DNA of 48,480 nucleotides from positions 1-48,480 of the forward strand of contig UQGL01000018.1 of NCBI GenBank assembly GCA_900540595.1. Reading direction: 5' to 3'. Source of the stretch: an uncultured Oscillospiraceae bacterium. GTDB lineage: Bacteria; Bacillota; Clostridia; Oscillospirales; Ruminococcaceae. Under the pieces are notes generated by a model. The model did no database searches. It had not been told where the DNA came from and saw only the letters and a list, made by a program, of their open reading frames with translations. The number at the start of each line of letters is the position of its first letter. Position 1 is the first letter of the stretch. Positions 1 through 8,709 of the stretch are shown here, piece after piece. A program made the position numbers and the translations under genes.

Positions 1-24
1 TCGAAAGAGCGGCAATTTTCTTTG

Positions 25-54
25 GTTCTTTCTTTTGTTGGCAAAAGAAAGAAC
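25..54. repeat. Perfect 13-bp stem hairpin downstream of addA
   Basis: Two 13-base arms (GTTCTTTCTTTTG and its exact complement) flank a 4-base loop. It lies just past the addA stop codon and could end that transcript, but no uninterrupted U tract follows on the minus strand. It may instead be a copy of an interspersed hairpin repeat. Confidence 0.6.
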
Positions 55-81
55 ACCTCTCGGGAGGATGCCGTTCATCCT

Positions 82-3000
82 TTAGCCAAGCGGCACATCA
101 ATCTCATCTCCGATGGCAAAGCTGTAGATCGTCAATTTCGTCACCGGCACGCTCAAACGCTGGGCAAACGCCCGGCGGTAAAGCCGCAGCTGGGCGGCGT
201 ACTCGTCGATATAATACTGCGCATCACGGCTGCGGTCGGTCTTATAGTCAAGGATCTCGGCATGCTCGTCAAACACCAGCACAAGGTCGGCAATGCCCTG
301 CACCAGTACCTCGGCCCCGGCAGCACTCCCCTGCTGTGCGGCGGGGGTGATGTCGGCGGCGGGTAGCGCCGTGATGAACGGCTCCTCGCGCAGGATACGG
401 CGGGCCAGCCGGATTCGCCGCCAGACCGCACTGTCAAAGAAGGGGCGCACGGCGTCCAGATCCAGCTTGTCTGCCAGTGCGGCGTCCAGCAGCTGCAGCC
501 TAGTCTGCCGCTGCACCTCGGCCGCAAGATCGGGGGCCGGACCGTCAAAGGGCACACTCTGCATAAAGGCGTGGATGGCGGTGCCGCGCTCGGCGCCGGT
601 CATGCCGCTTTTTTGCAGAAAGGCCGGACGCTCCAGCGCAACCGGGCGGGCGGCGTGGGCCACCGCGCTGACGCTGACCTTGGCGGGGACCTTTTCGAGC
701 GCGGCGCGGGGGCTTTGCCACGCAAAGCTGGCCTGCAGCTGCGCCACCAGCACAGGGTCCGCCGCAGCGGCGGGCGGTTCAGGCGGCTGCTCCGTCTGCT
801 CGGGCAGGGGCAGCAGCCGAATGTCCAGCGGCACACCGGTTTTGCGGTGGTGCGGCAGAAAGTTCGTGCGCGCCCAAAGCGCATCGCTGCCCGGGTGCAG
901 CATTGCAGCGGTCAGCAGCCAGCCTGCCCAACTGCCCATGCCGCGCATTGACTCCGGGCCGGTGGCCTCGGCTGCGGCGCAGAGGGCAGGCAGCTTCAGC
1001 GCACTGTCGGTCCGTTTGAGCGGCACCGTGATGATCAGCGCGTCCTGCGCGCGGGTCAGCGCAACATACAGCACGCGCATCTCCTCGCTCAGTGTCTCGG
1101 TGCGGATGGCCTGCGCCAGCGCCGCATAGGGCAGTGTTTTAAACCGCTTGGCCGCCCGCGGCGCACGCAGCATGACGCCCACGCCGAGGCGGCTGTGGGT
1201 CAGCACCGGCCGCACGGCGTCACTCTGGTTGAACTGGTGGGCCGTGTCTGCCACAAAAACGACCGGAAATTCCAGCCCCTTGGAGCGGTGTACCGTCATG
1301 ATGGAAACACAGCCGGGGCGGGTCTGCCCGCCCGCGCTTTGGTTCAGTCCGCCGTTGTGGGCGGCAGCGTCCATCGCGCGTATCAGCGCGGGCAGCCCCG
1401 CGCGCCCAGCCCCGGCAGCCCACGCTGTAAAGCTGAGCAGATCCTCGCGGCAGCGCAGGCCGTCAGGCAGCGCCCCCACGGCGGCAAGATAGCCGGTGCG
1501 GGCCAGCAGCTCCCCGAGCAGCTCCTCCACCGGCAGGGTGCGGGCGAGGCGGCGGTACTCGGCCAGTGCCTCGATAAAGGGGGCAAACCGCACCTGCTCC
1601 CCGCCAAGGACCGCCCCATACAGACTGCCGTTGGGCCTTGCACGGCGCAGCGCAACAAGATCGTCCGCCGTGTAGGGGAACATCGGGCTCAGCAGCACGG
1701 CTGCCAGCGGAATGTCCTGCGCCGGGTTGTCGATAACACGCAGCAGCGCCGCAAAGGGTCGGATATGCGGCTCATCAAGCAGATCGGCGGCGGAATCCGC
1801 AAAGACCGGGATGCCCGCCGTGCGCAGTGCGCCCTCATAATCGGCAAAGCCCTTGCGGCCGCGCAGCAGGATACAGAAGTCCTCATACCGGCAGGGGCGC
1901 ACCCCCTCCTTGCTGCGGACGGCAAAGCCGGTTTTGACCATCTCGGCAATGCGCCGGGCAATGACAGCGGCATCCCCCGCGGTATCGGCCCCGTCAATGA
2001 CATCGATCTCGCACAGGCCCTGATAGGCGGCGCTTTTATCCCCGCCCACAACAAGCCGCTGGCCGTCCCCATAGGGTACGCCGCCCAGCCCCTGCGTGAA
2101 AAACACCTCAAACAGATAGTTGATCCCCTCGATCACGCCGGGTGCGCTGCGGAAGTTTGCATCCAGTGCCAGCGTGGCCGGGCTTGGGGCCGGCTGCGGG
2201 TGGGGCTTCCACTGCTGCTGCTTGCCCACAAAGATACCGGGGTCTGCCAGACGGAACCGGTAGATGCTCTGCTTGATGTCGCCCACGAAGAAAAGGTTGT
2301 CTGCTTCGGGGTGGGCCAGCGCAAAGTAGATAGCGTCCTGCAGGGCGTTTGTATCCTGATACTCGTCCACCAGCACCGCCGTGTAGCGGCTGCTTACCGT
2401 GCGGCACAGCGGTGTGCGCTCGTTGCGCTCATTGACGAGCAGATCGAGCGTCAGATGCTCATAATCCGCGTAGTCCAGCACCTTTTCAGCACATTTTGCG
2501 GCAAAGCAGTTGTCGGCAAAGGTCTGTGTCACCCGCACAAGGGCCGCCACCAGCGGCGCAGCGCGGCGGCGGTCAGCGGCAAATTCCTCAGCCGTGCAGA
2601 GCAGTGCATCCCGGCGCAGGCTCTCAAGCTGCTTTTTTGCGCGGTCGCGCAGCTCGGACGCAGCGGCAGCGGACTGGTTTGCGTCCTTGCCGCCCTTGAT
2701 GCGCCCCGCCGCACGCCAGCCCGACAGAACCAGCTCAAGCGCCGACAGGCATTTGTCCCAATCACCCTGCTCCAGATGGTAGCAGAGGTTCTCGACCCGG
2801 GCGGCATCATCAAGCATGACGGCCGTGTAGGCGGTATCGGCCTTTTCGTCCCGCGCTGCGATGGCTGCGCCGCTGTCCAGCAGCGCCTTGACGCCCTGCG
2901 CCCGGGCCAGCGCGATGCCCAGCAGCTCACGGCCCCATTCGGTCTGCTGCGGCGAGGCCTCCTGCTGCCACATTTCGGCAAACGCAGTCAGCGATGCCGC

Positions 3001-3570
3001 CGGGTGGGGCAATGCCCGGGTAAAGTGATAGAGGTCGAGGACCGCATCCCCGGCCGTGCTGTCGGTACGTCCCCGGTCGTACAGGTCGGCAAAGGCGCGG
3101 AAGTCGGCGTCCTGATAGGCTGTCTCCAGCGTGGCGGCCAATGTTTCCTGCTCAATGCGGGCAAGGTCGGCCTCCTCGGCGGTCGTAAAGTCAGGGGGTA
3201 CATCGAGCATGGCAAAATGCTGCTGCACAAAATGCAGGCAAAAGGCATCCACCGTGCCGATGGACGCGCGCTGCAAAAGCAGCTGCTGGCGGCGTAGGTT
3301 GGTATTGCCGGGGTGGGCGCGCACCTCCTGCGCAAGGCGGGCCGTGATGTCAGCCCGCAGCTTGGCCGCCGCCGCATTTGTGAAGGTCATGATCAGCAGC
3401 GAATCGGCATCTGCCGGATGCTCAGGGTCCGTGATAAGCCCCACCACGCGCTCGACCAGCACACGGGTCTTGCCCGAGCCGGCAGCCGCCGACACCAGCA
3501 GGCTGCCGCCCCGTGCCCTGATGGCAGCCGCCTGCGCCGGGGTGAATTGTATCTTGGGTTGTTCTGGCAT
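82..3570 (-). CDS. addA: ATP-dependent helicase/nuclease subunit A (AddA)
   Basis: AddA is the motor and one nuclease subunit of AddAB, the RecBCD-type enzyme that processes double-strand breaks for RecA-dependent repair in Firmicutes. The 1,162-residue product has the UvrD/SF1 Walker A motif AAAGSGKT at residues 28-35, the DEYQDTN Walker B motif, SIMTVHRSKGLEFP and LYVALTRAQDALI helicase motifs, and near the C terminus a RecB-type nuclease signature (ILDYKTD followed by YAAQLRLY). The length is close to the roughly 1,230 residues of B. subtilis AddA. The ATG is preceded by AAGGAG at good spacing. It lies directly downstream of addB on the same strand, the usual order, so the two are probably cotranscribed. 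Confidence 0.97.
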   Translation of the reverse strand: MPEQPKIQFTPAQAAAIRARGGSLLVSAAAGSGKTRVLVERVVGLITDPEHPADADSLLIMTFTNAAAAKLRADITARLAQEVRAHPGNTNLRRQQLLLQRASIGTVDAFCLHFVQQHFAMLDVPPDFTTAEEADLARIEQETLAATLETAYQDADFRAFADLYDRGRTDSTAGDAVLDLYHFTRALPHPAASLTAFAEMWQQEASPQQTEWGRELLGIALARAQGVKALLDSGAAIAARDEKADTAYTAVMLDDAARVENLCYHLEQGDWDKCLSALELVLSGWRAAGRIKGGKDANQSAAAASELRDRAKKQLESLRRDALLCTAEEFAADRRRAAPLVAALVRVTQTFADNCFAAKCAEKVLDYADYEHLTLDLLVNERNERTPLCRTVSSRYTAVLVDEYQDTNALQDAIYFALAHPEADNLFFVGDIKQSIYRFRLADPGIFVGKQQQWKPHPQPAPSPATLALDANFRSAPGVIEGINYLFEVFFTQGLGGVPYGDGQRLVVGGDKSAAYQGLCEIDVIDGADTAGDAAVIARRIAEMVKTGFAVRSKEGVRPCRYEDFCILLRGRKGFADYEGALRTAGIPVFADSAADLLDEPHIRPFAALLRVIDNPAQDIPLAAVLLSPMFPYTADDLVALRRARPNGSLYGAVLGGEQVRFAPFIEALAEYRRLARTLPVEELLGELLARTGYLAAVGALPDGLRCREDLLSFTAWAAGAGRAGLPALIRAMDAAAHNGGLNQSAGGQTRPGCVSIMTVHRSKGLEFPVVFVADTAHQFNQSDAVRPVLTHSRLGVGVMLRAPRAAKRFKTLPYAALAQAIRTETLSEEMRVLYVALTRAQDALIITVPLKRTDSALKLPALCAAAEATGPESMRGMGSWAGWLLTAAMLHPGSDALWARTNFLPHHRKTGVPLDIRLLPLPEQTEQPPEPPAAAADPVLVAQLQASFAWQSPRAALEKVPAKVSVSAVAHAARPVALERPAFLQKSGMTGAERGTAIHAFMQSVPFDGPAPDLAAEVQRQTRLQLLDAALADKLDLDAVRPFFDSAVWRRIRLARRILREEPFITALPAADITPAAQQGSAAGAEVLVQGIADLVLVFDEHAEILDYKTDRSRDAQYYIDEYAAQLRLYRRAFAQRLSVPVTKLTIYSFAIGDEIDVPLG

Positions 3571-3594
3571 GGGGTGTCTCCTTTATGTAGAAAA

Positions 3595-3614
3595 GCTTCC
3601 CCCTGGGGGGAAGG
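3595..3614. repeat. Short hairpin repeat between addB and addA
   Basis: An inverted repeat of the CTTCCCCC/GGGGGAAG type sits in the 49-base gap between addB and addA. It resembles the C-rich hairpins at 6973-6992 and 7095-7114, so it is probably another copy of the same interspersed palindrome. It may act as an mRNA stability element; no U tract follows. Confidence 0.55.
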
Positions 3615-3619
3615 CGTTT

Positions 3620-6600
3620 TCATTCCGCAAACGGGTCGTCCTTGATCGAAATCGTCCGTTCGTGTTCCCCGTCACGGTGGGTGCAGGCGCAGCGGAAATC
3701 ACAGTAGGTACAGGGGCTTTTGCCGCCGCCGGGGCAGAGCGGCTCGGCATCAATGCGGCCGCTGTACAGGTTTTCCGCCATATCGATGAGCAGGCCGTCC
3801 AGATGATCCCGGATGCGGCCCAGCTTCGCCTCATCGGCCAGCGTACTTTTGCTGTTCAGCACCTTGCCGGTCTTGGCGCTGAAGCTCAGCGGCACAAACT
3901 CACCGGTGCCTTTGGTATCCATGGCACGGTAGATGCTCTCATCATCGAGCAGCAGGCCGTTCATCGGGTAGGTCGGCGCGGGGTCGGCCTCCTCGGTCAG
4001 TTCGCGGCGGTCAACGCTCTCGGGTGCAGGGTCGGCCAGCAGGTACTCTACCCCCGCCGCCGTAGCACCGGGGAAGGCCTCCTGCGCGTTGCGTTCCAGC
4101 GTAAAGAGGTACAGCAGCATCTGGCAATCCAGACCGTAGTAGACCTCCTTCAGCTTGAACTCCTTGCCGCCGGTCTTGTAGTCCACGACCCGCAGATAGG
4201 TCTTGCCGCGTTTTTCCAGCGGCATCGCATCGACACGGTCCACCGTGCCGACAATGCGCACCGTATGCCCCGCCCCATCGGCAAGCTGCACCGGGTCGAT
4301 GCGGGGGGCGTCCGGGTTTTCGGCATCGGGGCGGTCGTCAATGCGCAGCTCAAACGCAACGGGGCGAAAGCCCGACTGCCGCAGATCGCGCTGGATAAAG
4401 CCCAGCAGCCCTACCAGATTGCGCCGGATCCGGCCGATCAGGTAGTCCATCCGCACCGTCATGCCGGGCAGGTTTTCGGCCACATATTCGTCCACCAGCG
4501 CATCGACAAGGGCCTCCACCTCCTCCGGCGTCAGCGTCTTGAACGCCTCGCCGCGGCGGCGCAGGGCGTTTTCCAGCACCCAGTGGGTCAGCGTGCCGCT
4601 TATATTGGGGGCAAGCTCGGCCTTTTTGCGGGGCGCGGCCTTGATGATGTACTGCAAAAAATAGCCAAAGGGGCAGCTCTGGTATTTTTCAAACCGGGTG
4701 GGGCTTATGCGCAGCCCCCGCCCAAGTAAGGCTTCAAGCGCGGCGGTGTCCGCGACCCGCTGCTCTGCCCCGGCGGTGTCCACCGCACGGCGCACAGCGG
4801 CGTAGGCGGGGGCCAGCGCAGGATCAGCGTCCAGCACGGCGCGCACTGCCGCACCGGCACACTGCCGGTCCGGGTCCTGACTGAGCATACCCAGCACATC
4901 AAGCGCAGCGGCCGGGGCGGCAGCCAGCTGCACCGCCGTGGGGGTGCAGGGCGGCACCTGCAGATACTGCAAAATCGGTGCAAGCGCAGCGCTGGCGGGG
5001 GCGGCATCCTCGGCATGGGCCGCTGCGGGCCAGCTGAGCCACAGATAGCTGCGTGCCACAGTCAGCGCCTTGTAAAAGCAGATCCCCTCGCGCAGGACTT
5101 TGTTGGCAAAGCAGTCGGGCAGCTCGGCGCCCTGCTCCATCATAATGTCGCGGTCGGCGTGGGTCAGCAGGCCCTGATCGCCGGGCGTCTGGGGGAACTC
5201 CCCCTCCAACAGGCCGACCACAAAGACGGCATCGGTCTCGGGCAGGCGCATACGGCCCGCCGTTGTCACGATCACGCTGTCAAGGCTCTGGGGGATATGT
5301 CCCATGTCGGTCGTGCGCAGCAGCAGCGTAAAAAGCTCAGCGTACTCGGCAGGGGGCAGCTTTTCACTGCCCAGCAGGCGGGCAAGCTGGTCAAGCAGCC
5401 CCATAACGACATTCCACTCGCGCAGGACCTCATCCGCCTCGGGCAGGCGGCCCTCTGCGCGCAGCTTCTCTGCAAGGCTCTCAAGCGCCTTCTCAGCCCC
5501 GAGGGACTGCAGAAACAGGAAGATCTGTTTGGTCAGTGCCGCTGCGGGGGCGCCGGCCGCCTTGGGCACAAAGTCCGCCAGCCGCTCCATGATGAAGGCG
5601 CGGGCGCACTCGGCATCGGCCAGCACCTGCCGGTCCTGCTCGGAGTCATGGCCGTCATACCCCGCCGCGCTGCGGGTAAAGGGCTCCCGCCAATCGGCGG
5701 CGGTCAGCTGCCATGTGTAGGCGTAGTTTTCAAGGGCACACTGCTGGCTTTCCGGCAGATCGACCAGCCCGGTCTTGAGCAGACGCAGCACGCTGCGGCT
5801 CGACACGCCGCGCAAAAGCTCCAGCGCGGCATGGACCGCCCGCGCCGGGGCGGTGTTTTCAGGGGTAGTGGCCTCATCGCAGAAAAGCGGTATGCCCTGC
5901 AGACGGAACTCATACCGCAGCGGGGCAAGGTACTGCTCGGCATTGCGGCAGATGACCGCCATGCGGCTGTAGGGGGTGCCCTGCCGCGCGCGGGCCGCGA
6001 TCTCGGCGGCCACCGCCTTGGCCTCGGCCTGACGGGACGCCGCCGCGTGGTAGGTAATGGCCGGATGCGCCGGATCGACCACAGTCTCCGGCGTGTAGGC
6101 AGGGTCCGCCAGCAGCAGGCCCAGCTCGGCCAAAGCCGGGGCATCGGCATGGCGGCGGTCCTCGGTCAGCAGCTCGGTATGGGTGGGCACACCGGCCTCT
6201 GCGGCCATCCGCTTGAGGGTATTGACCACATTTTTGGCACCGCTGAACAGCCCCATGCCGCCGTCCCGGTCCTGCTCGCCGTCACAGCAAAGGCAGACCG
6301 TCACATCGGCCACCGGCAGCATGGCCGCCAGCAGGGCGCGCTTCGGCGCATTAAAGGTATCAAACTCGTCAATGTACACGGCGCGCCCCGTAAAGAAGGC
6401 TGCGTCCAGCCGCTCCGCCGCGCGCTGCTGGCGGTCGCCGGGGTCCATGGCGCTCTGGGCCAGCAGCCCCTCATACGCGGCATAGATCAGGGCCAGTTCA
6501 TCCAGCTTTTCTCGGTCGGCTCCGGGGGCCTTTGCATACTCTGCCAGCATTTCCGGCGTTACACCGGCGCTTTTCAGTTCGCTGACGGTCTGGGCAGCCT

Positions 6601-6952
6601 TCTCGCAGAAGGCGGCGCTGCGCCGCTGGCGGCTGTAGTATACGACCTTGTCCAGCAGCGAATCCGCCGCCCGGCGCAGCAGCAGCGCACGGCCCGCCTC
6701 GGTCAGGGTGGGCACAGCCGCCCCGCCGTAGCGGCGCAGCAGGGCCTCCGCCAGCGAGGTGAAGGAGTAGCTTTCGACATAGGCGGAAAGGCTGTCCCCC
6801 AGCGTGCGGTAGAGCTGCCCCTCGGTGGAGGAGGTAAACTGCTCCGGCACGATAAGAATGCTGCGCTCCCCCCGCGCCGCGCGCGCGCGCAGGGCGGCCA
6901 GCATGGTATGCGATTTGCCCGAGCCGGAGGGGCCCAAGATGAAGTTTAGCAT
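3620..6952 (-). CDS. addB: ATP-dependent helicase/nuclease subunit B (AddB)
   Basis: AddB is the second subunit of the AddAB helicase-nuclease; it carries a nuclease domain and an iron-sulfur cluster and recognises Chi. The start chosen at 6952 gives a protein of 1,110 residues beginning with the P-loop GPSGSGKS (residues 7-14) and has AAAGGA upstream. An in-frame ATG 111 bases further upstream would add a tail encoded by the intergenic repeat. The nuclease motif VVDYKTGG followed by GLDCQML is visible. The four cluster cysteines fit: one in SCPFGYF and three near the C terminus spaced C-x2-C-x5-C (CTYCDFRCAC). It is followed by addA. Confidence 0.97.
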   Translation of the reverse strand: MLNFILGPSGSGKSHTMLAALRARAARGERSILIVPEQFTSSTEGQLYRTLGDSLSAYVESYSFTSLAEALLRRYGGAAVPTLTEAGRALLLRRAADSLLDKVVYYSRQRRSAAFCEKAAQTVSELKSAGVTPEMLAEYAKAPGADREKLDELALIYAAYEGLLAQSAMDPGDRQQRAAERLDAAFFTGRAVYIDEFDTFNAPKRALLAAMLPVADVTVCLCCDGEQDRDGGMGLFSGAKNVVNTLKRMAAEAGVPTHTELLTEDRRHADAPALAELGLLLADPAYTPETVVDPAHPAITYHAAASRQAEAKAVAAEIAARARQGTPYSRMAVICRNAEQYLAPLRYEFRLQGIPLFCDEATTPENTAPARAVHAALELLRGVSSRSVLRLLKTGLVDLPESQQCALENYAYTWQLTAADWREPFTRSAAGYDGHDSEQDRQVLADAECARAFIMERLADFVPKAAGAPAAALTKQIFLFLQSLGAEKALESLAEKLRAEGRLPEADEVLREWNVVMGLLDQLARLLGSEKLPPAEYAELFTLLLRTTDMGHIPQSLDSVIVTTAGRMRLPETDAVFVVGLLEGEFPQTPGDQGLLTHADRDIMMEQGAELPDCFANKVLREGICFYKALTVARSYLWLSWPAAAHAEDAAPASAALAPILQYLQVPPCTPTAVQLAAAPAAALDVLGMLSQDPDRQCAGAAVRAVLDADPALAPAYAAVRRAVDTAGAEQRVADTAALEALLGRGLRISPTRFEKYQSCPFGYFLQYIIKAAPRKKAELAPNISGTLTHWVLENALRRRGEAFKTLTPEEVEALVDALVDEYVAENLPGMTVRMDYLIGRIRRNLVGLLGFIQRDLRQSGFRPVAFELRIDDRPDAENPDAPRIDPVQLADGAGHTVRIVGTVDRVDAMPLEKRGKTYLRVVDYKTGGKEFKLKEVYYGLDCQMLLYLFTLERNAQEAFPGATAAGVEYLLADPAPESVDRRELTEEADPAPTYPMNGLLLDDESIYRAMDTKGTGEFVPLSFSAKTGKVLNSKSTLADEAKLGRIRDHLDGLLIDMAENLYSGRIDAEPLCPGGGKSPCTYCDFRCACTHRDGEHERTISIKDDPFAE

Positions 6953-6972
6953 GGTGGTGTCCTTTCTGATAG

Positions 6973-7114
6973 CCTTCTCCCTTGGGAGAAGGTGGCCCGA
7001 AGGGCCGGATGAGGGGCGCGTGTGCCGCAGCGGCCCATTTGCGGGCGGCAGCGGCAAGGCCACCCCTCATCAGTCAGCAGGCAAGCCGCTGACAGCTTCC
7101 CCCGCGGGGGAAGC
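6973..7114. repeat. Paired hairpin repeats (MITE/REP-like) between spoIIR and addB
   Basis: The segment starts with a 9-bp palindrome (CCTTCTCCC/GGGAGAAGG, 6973-6992), then a GGCCC-GAA-GGGCC hairpin (6994-7006) and GATGAGGGG. About 45 bases later the reverse-oriented counterpart appears: CCCCTCATC and a GCTTCCCCC/GGGGGAAGC palindrome (7095-7114). Two related elements facing each other look like an interspersed repeat pair or a small non-autonomous element. The right copy runs into the 3' end of spoIIR. Confidence 0.6.
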
Positions 7115-7693
7115 CAATCTGCCTATAAAGTCCGCAACCGCCAACCTTACCTCAAACCGGCCGAACACCAGCGCGTTTTCATCGGCGCCGGGGTAGGCGG
7201 CGGTGCTGCCGGAAATGCAGAGCGAGGGATAAAGCACACAGAACCAGTTGCGGCCCTGCGCGGTGCCCAGCTCTATGCGCAGGGCGGTGTACTCCCCGCC
7301 GGGCAGAGAAAAGCTGCCGTAATCGCGGGCGGAAAAGTTGTGGTTTTCCAGCCGCAGGGCGGCCGTTTGCGGGCTGTGGGCGCGGTGCAGGGCGCTGTCG
7401 GCCGCAGCCTGCAAAGCGGGCAGCGCCGTCTGCAGCGCACGGACAGCCTGCTGCGGGCTTTGCGCCTGCGTCACGGCGGGCGGCAGGGCAGCCAGCACGG
7501 CATCCCGCACCTGTAATTTCAACAGCTGGTCATCCCATGTATCGCTGTTGGCTAAGATGTGCAGCCGCACGGTGTCGGCCCGCACCCGGGCGGCGGTGCG
7601 TTGGTGCCAATCGGCATAGGCGGTAAGTACAACAGTCAGTGCCAGCGCCAGACCGGCGCCCAGCTCCAGCACGCGGCGGGTATGCTTCGTCAT
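7070..7693 (-). CDS. spoIIR: Stage II sporulation protein R (SpoIIR)
   Basis: SpoIIR is made in the forespore, is secreted into the intermembrane space and triggers SpoIIGA to process pro-sigma-E in the mother cell. The 207-residue product has an N-terminal membrane or signal segment (about residues 9-26), the family hallmark RLHILANSDTWDDQLLKLQV with RDAVLAAL, and the conserved GEYTALRIELG and NWFCVLYPSLC blocks. The ATG follows AAAGGGGAG. The last 15 or so codons lie inside a hairpin repeat, so the C-terminal end is probably repeat-derived. It sits between ispE and addB on the same strand. The gene implies sporulation ancestry, not proven sporulation. Confidence 0.9.
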   Translation of the reverse strand: MTKHTRRVLELGAGLALALTVVLTAYADWHQRTAARVRADTVRLHILANSDTWDDQLLKLQVRDAVLAALPPAVTQAQSPQQAVRALQTALPALQAAADSALHRAHSPQTAALRLENHNFSARDYGSFSLPGGEYTALRIELGTAQGRNWFCVLYPSLCISGSTAAYPGADENALVFGRFEVRLAVADFIGRLASPAGEAVSGLPAD

Positions 7694-7698
7694 AACAG

Positions 7699-7739
7699 TT
7701 CTCCCCTTTCCAACCGGAGTATGGGCAGAAAGGGGAGAA
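7699..7739 (-). promoter_or_regulatory. Stem-loop enclosing the spoIIR ribosome binding site
   Basis: TTCTCCCCTTTC (7699-7710 on the plus strand) is exactly complementary to 7728-7739, a 12-bp stem with a 17-base loop. In the minus-strand mRNA the 3' arm contains the AAAGGGGAG ribosome binding site of spoIIR, so folding would hide it. It may control translation or simply be a weak terminator after ispE; no U tract follows. Confidence 0.5.
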
Positions 7740-7771
7740 AATAATCATAAGATTGTCAGCACGGCGCGGGA

Positions 7772-8668
7772 TCACTTTTTTGCGCCGAACAGGCGGCGGG
7801 CCGTCACGAAGGGGCCGCCGCGGGTCGGCTTGCAGAGATAGACCTGACGGTAGCTGCTTTTGAGGGCGGCCACGGCCTTGCGGGCGGCGTCCTGCCTGTC
7901 AAAAATGCCAAAGACGGCCGCACCGCTGCCTGTCATCTGGGCTGTCACGGCGCCATGCGCCCGCAGCGTTTTGCAGATGGCGGGTGTTTCGTCCGCACCG
8001 GAGCAATGCTCGAGCGCATTGCCGGCCGCCGCGCAGACGCCGGGCAGGTCGTTGTTGCGGATGGCCTGTTCCTGTGCCTCGCAGTCAGGGTGGACAGGGC
8101 TGCCCATCGTGTCATAGCGGGCAAAGGCTTCGGGGGTGGAAACGCCCACGCTGGGCATCGCCACCACAAACCAGCAGTCCGGGCAGGGCGGCAGGGCTTT
8201 CATCAGATCGCCCACGCCCCGCACACGGCAGGTGCCGCCCATCAGGGCAAACGGCACGTCCGCGCCGATGCCCGCACCGATGGCGCACAGCTCACTCATC
8301 GAAAGCTTTGCGCCGTACAGCTCATTCAAACCGACCAGCACCCCGGCAGCATCGGCACTGCCGCCGGCCATGCCGGCCCGCACCGGTACCCGCTTGTAGA
8401 TCGTCATATCCACGCCCGCCAGCAGGCCGGTATAGGCAAAGAAGGCCAGCGCGGCCTTGACAGCGGTGTTTTTATCGTTGGCCGGCACAAAGCTGCCGGG
8501 CAGATTCAGCGTCAGGTCATGGCTGCGGCGCAGCGTGATTTTTTCATACAGATCAATGGTCTGCATGACCATATCCAGATCATGGTAGCCGTTGGGCAGC
8601 GTGCCCACGACATCCAGCGACAGATTCAGCTTGGCCGGGGCCAGCACCGTCACAGAACGGTATTGCAT
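7772..8668 (-). CDS. ispE: 4-diphosphocytidyl-2-C-methyl-D-erythritol kinase
   Basis: IspE phosphorylates CDP-ME at the 2-position with ATP in the MEP route to isopentenyl diphosphate. The 298-residue protein belongs to the GHMP kinases. The N-terminal PAKLNLSLDV has the catalytic lysine at residue 13. The glycine-rich ATP loop PVRAGMAGGSADAAG is at 95-109, and GIGADVPF supplies the catalytic aspartate at about 137. Near the C terminus MTGSGAAVFGIF matches the third GHMP motif. An AGGAG site precedes the ATG. It lies between the aminotransferase gene and spoIIR, in line with the common spoIIR-ispE neighbourhood in Clostridia. Confidence 0.96.
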   Translation of the reverse strand: MQYRSVTVLAPAKLNLSLDVVGTLPNGYHDLDMVMQTIDLYEKITLRRSHDLTLNLPGSFVPANDKNTAVKAALAFFAYTGLLAGVDMTIYKRVPVRAGMAGGSADAAGVLVGLNELYGAKLSMSELCAIGAGIGADVPFALMGGTCRVRGVGDLMKALPPCPDCWFVVAMPSVGVSTPEAFARYDTMGSPVHPDCEAQEQAIRNNDLPGVCAAAGNALEHCSGADETPAICKTLRAHGAVTAQMTGSGAAVFGIFDRQDAARKAVAALKSSYRQVYLCKPTRGGPFVTARRLFGAKK

Positions 8669-8709
8669 AGGGGGTCACTCTCCTGTTATTTGCTCTGCGG
8701 ATGGCAGGG

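Noticed and set aside
1195..6949. Long plus-strand open frames opposite addA and addB (700, 532 and 644 codons)
   Set aside because: GC-rich codon bias suppresses stops on the opposite strand; the minus-strand frames carry all the AddA and AddB motifs.
6953..7063. Upstream extension of addB to 7063
   Set aside because: The added residues come from the hairpin repeats, and the ATG at 6952 has a proper ribosome binding site directly before the P-loop.
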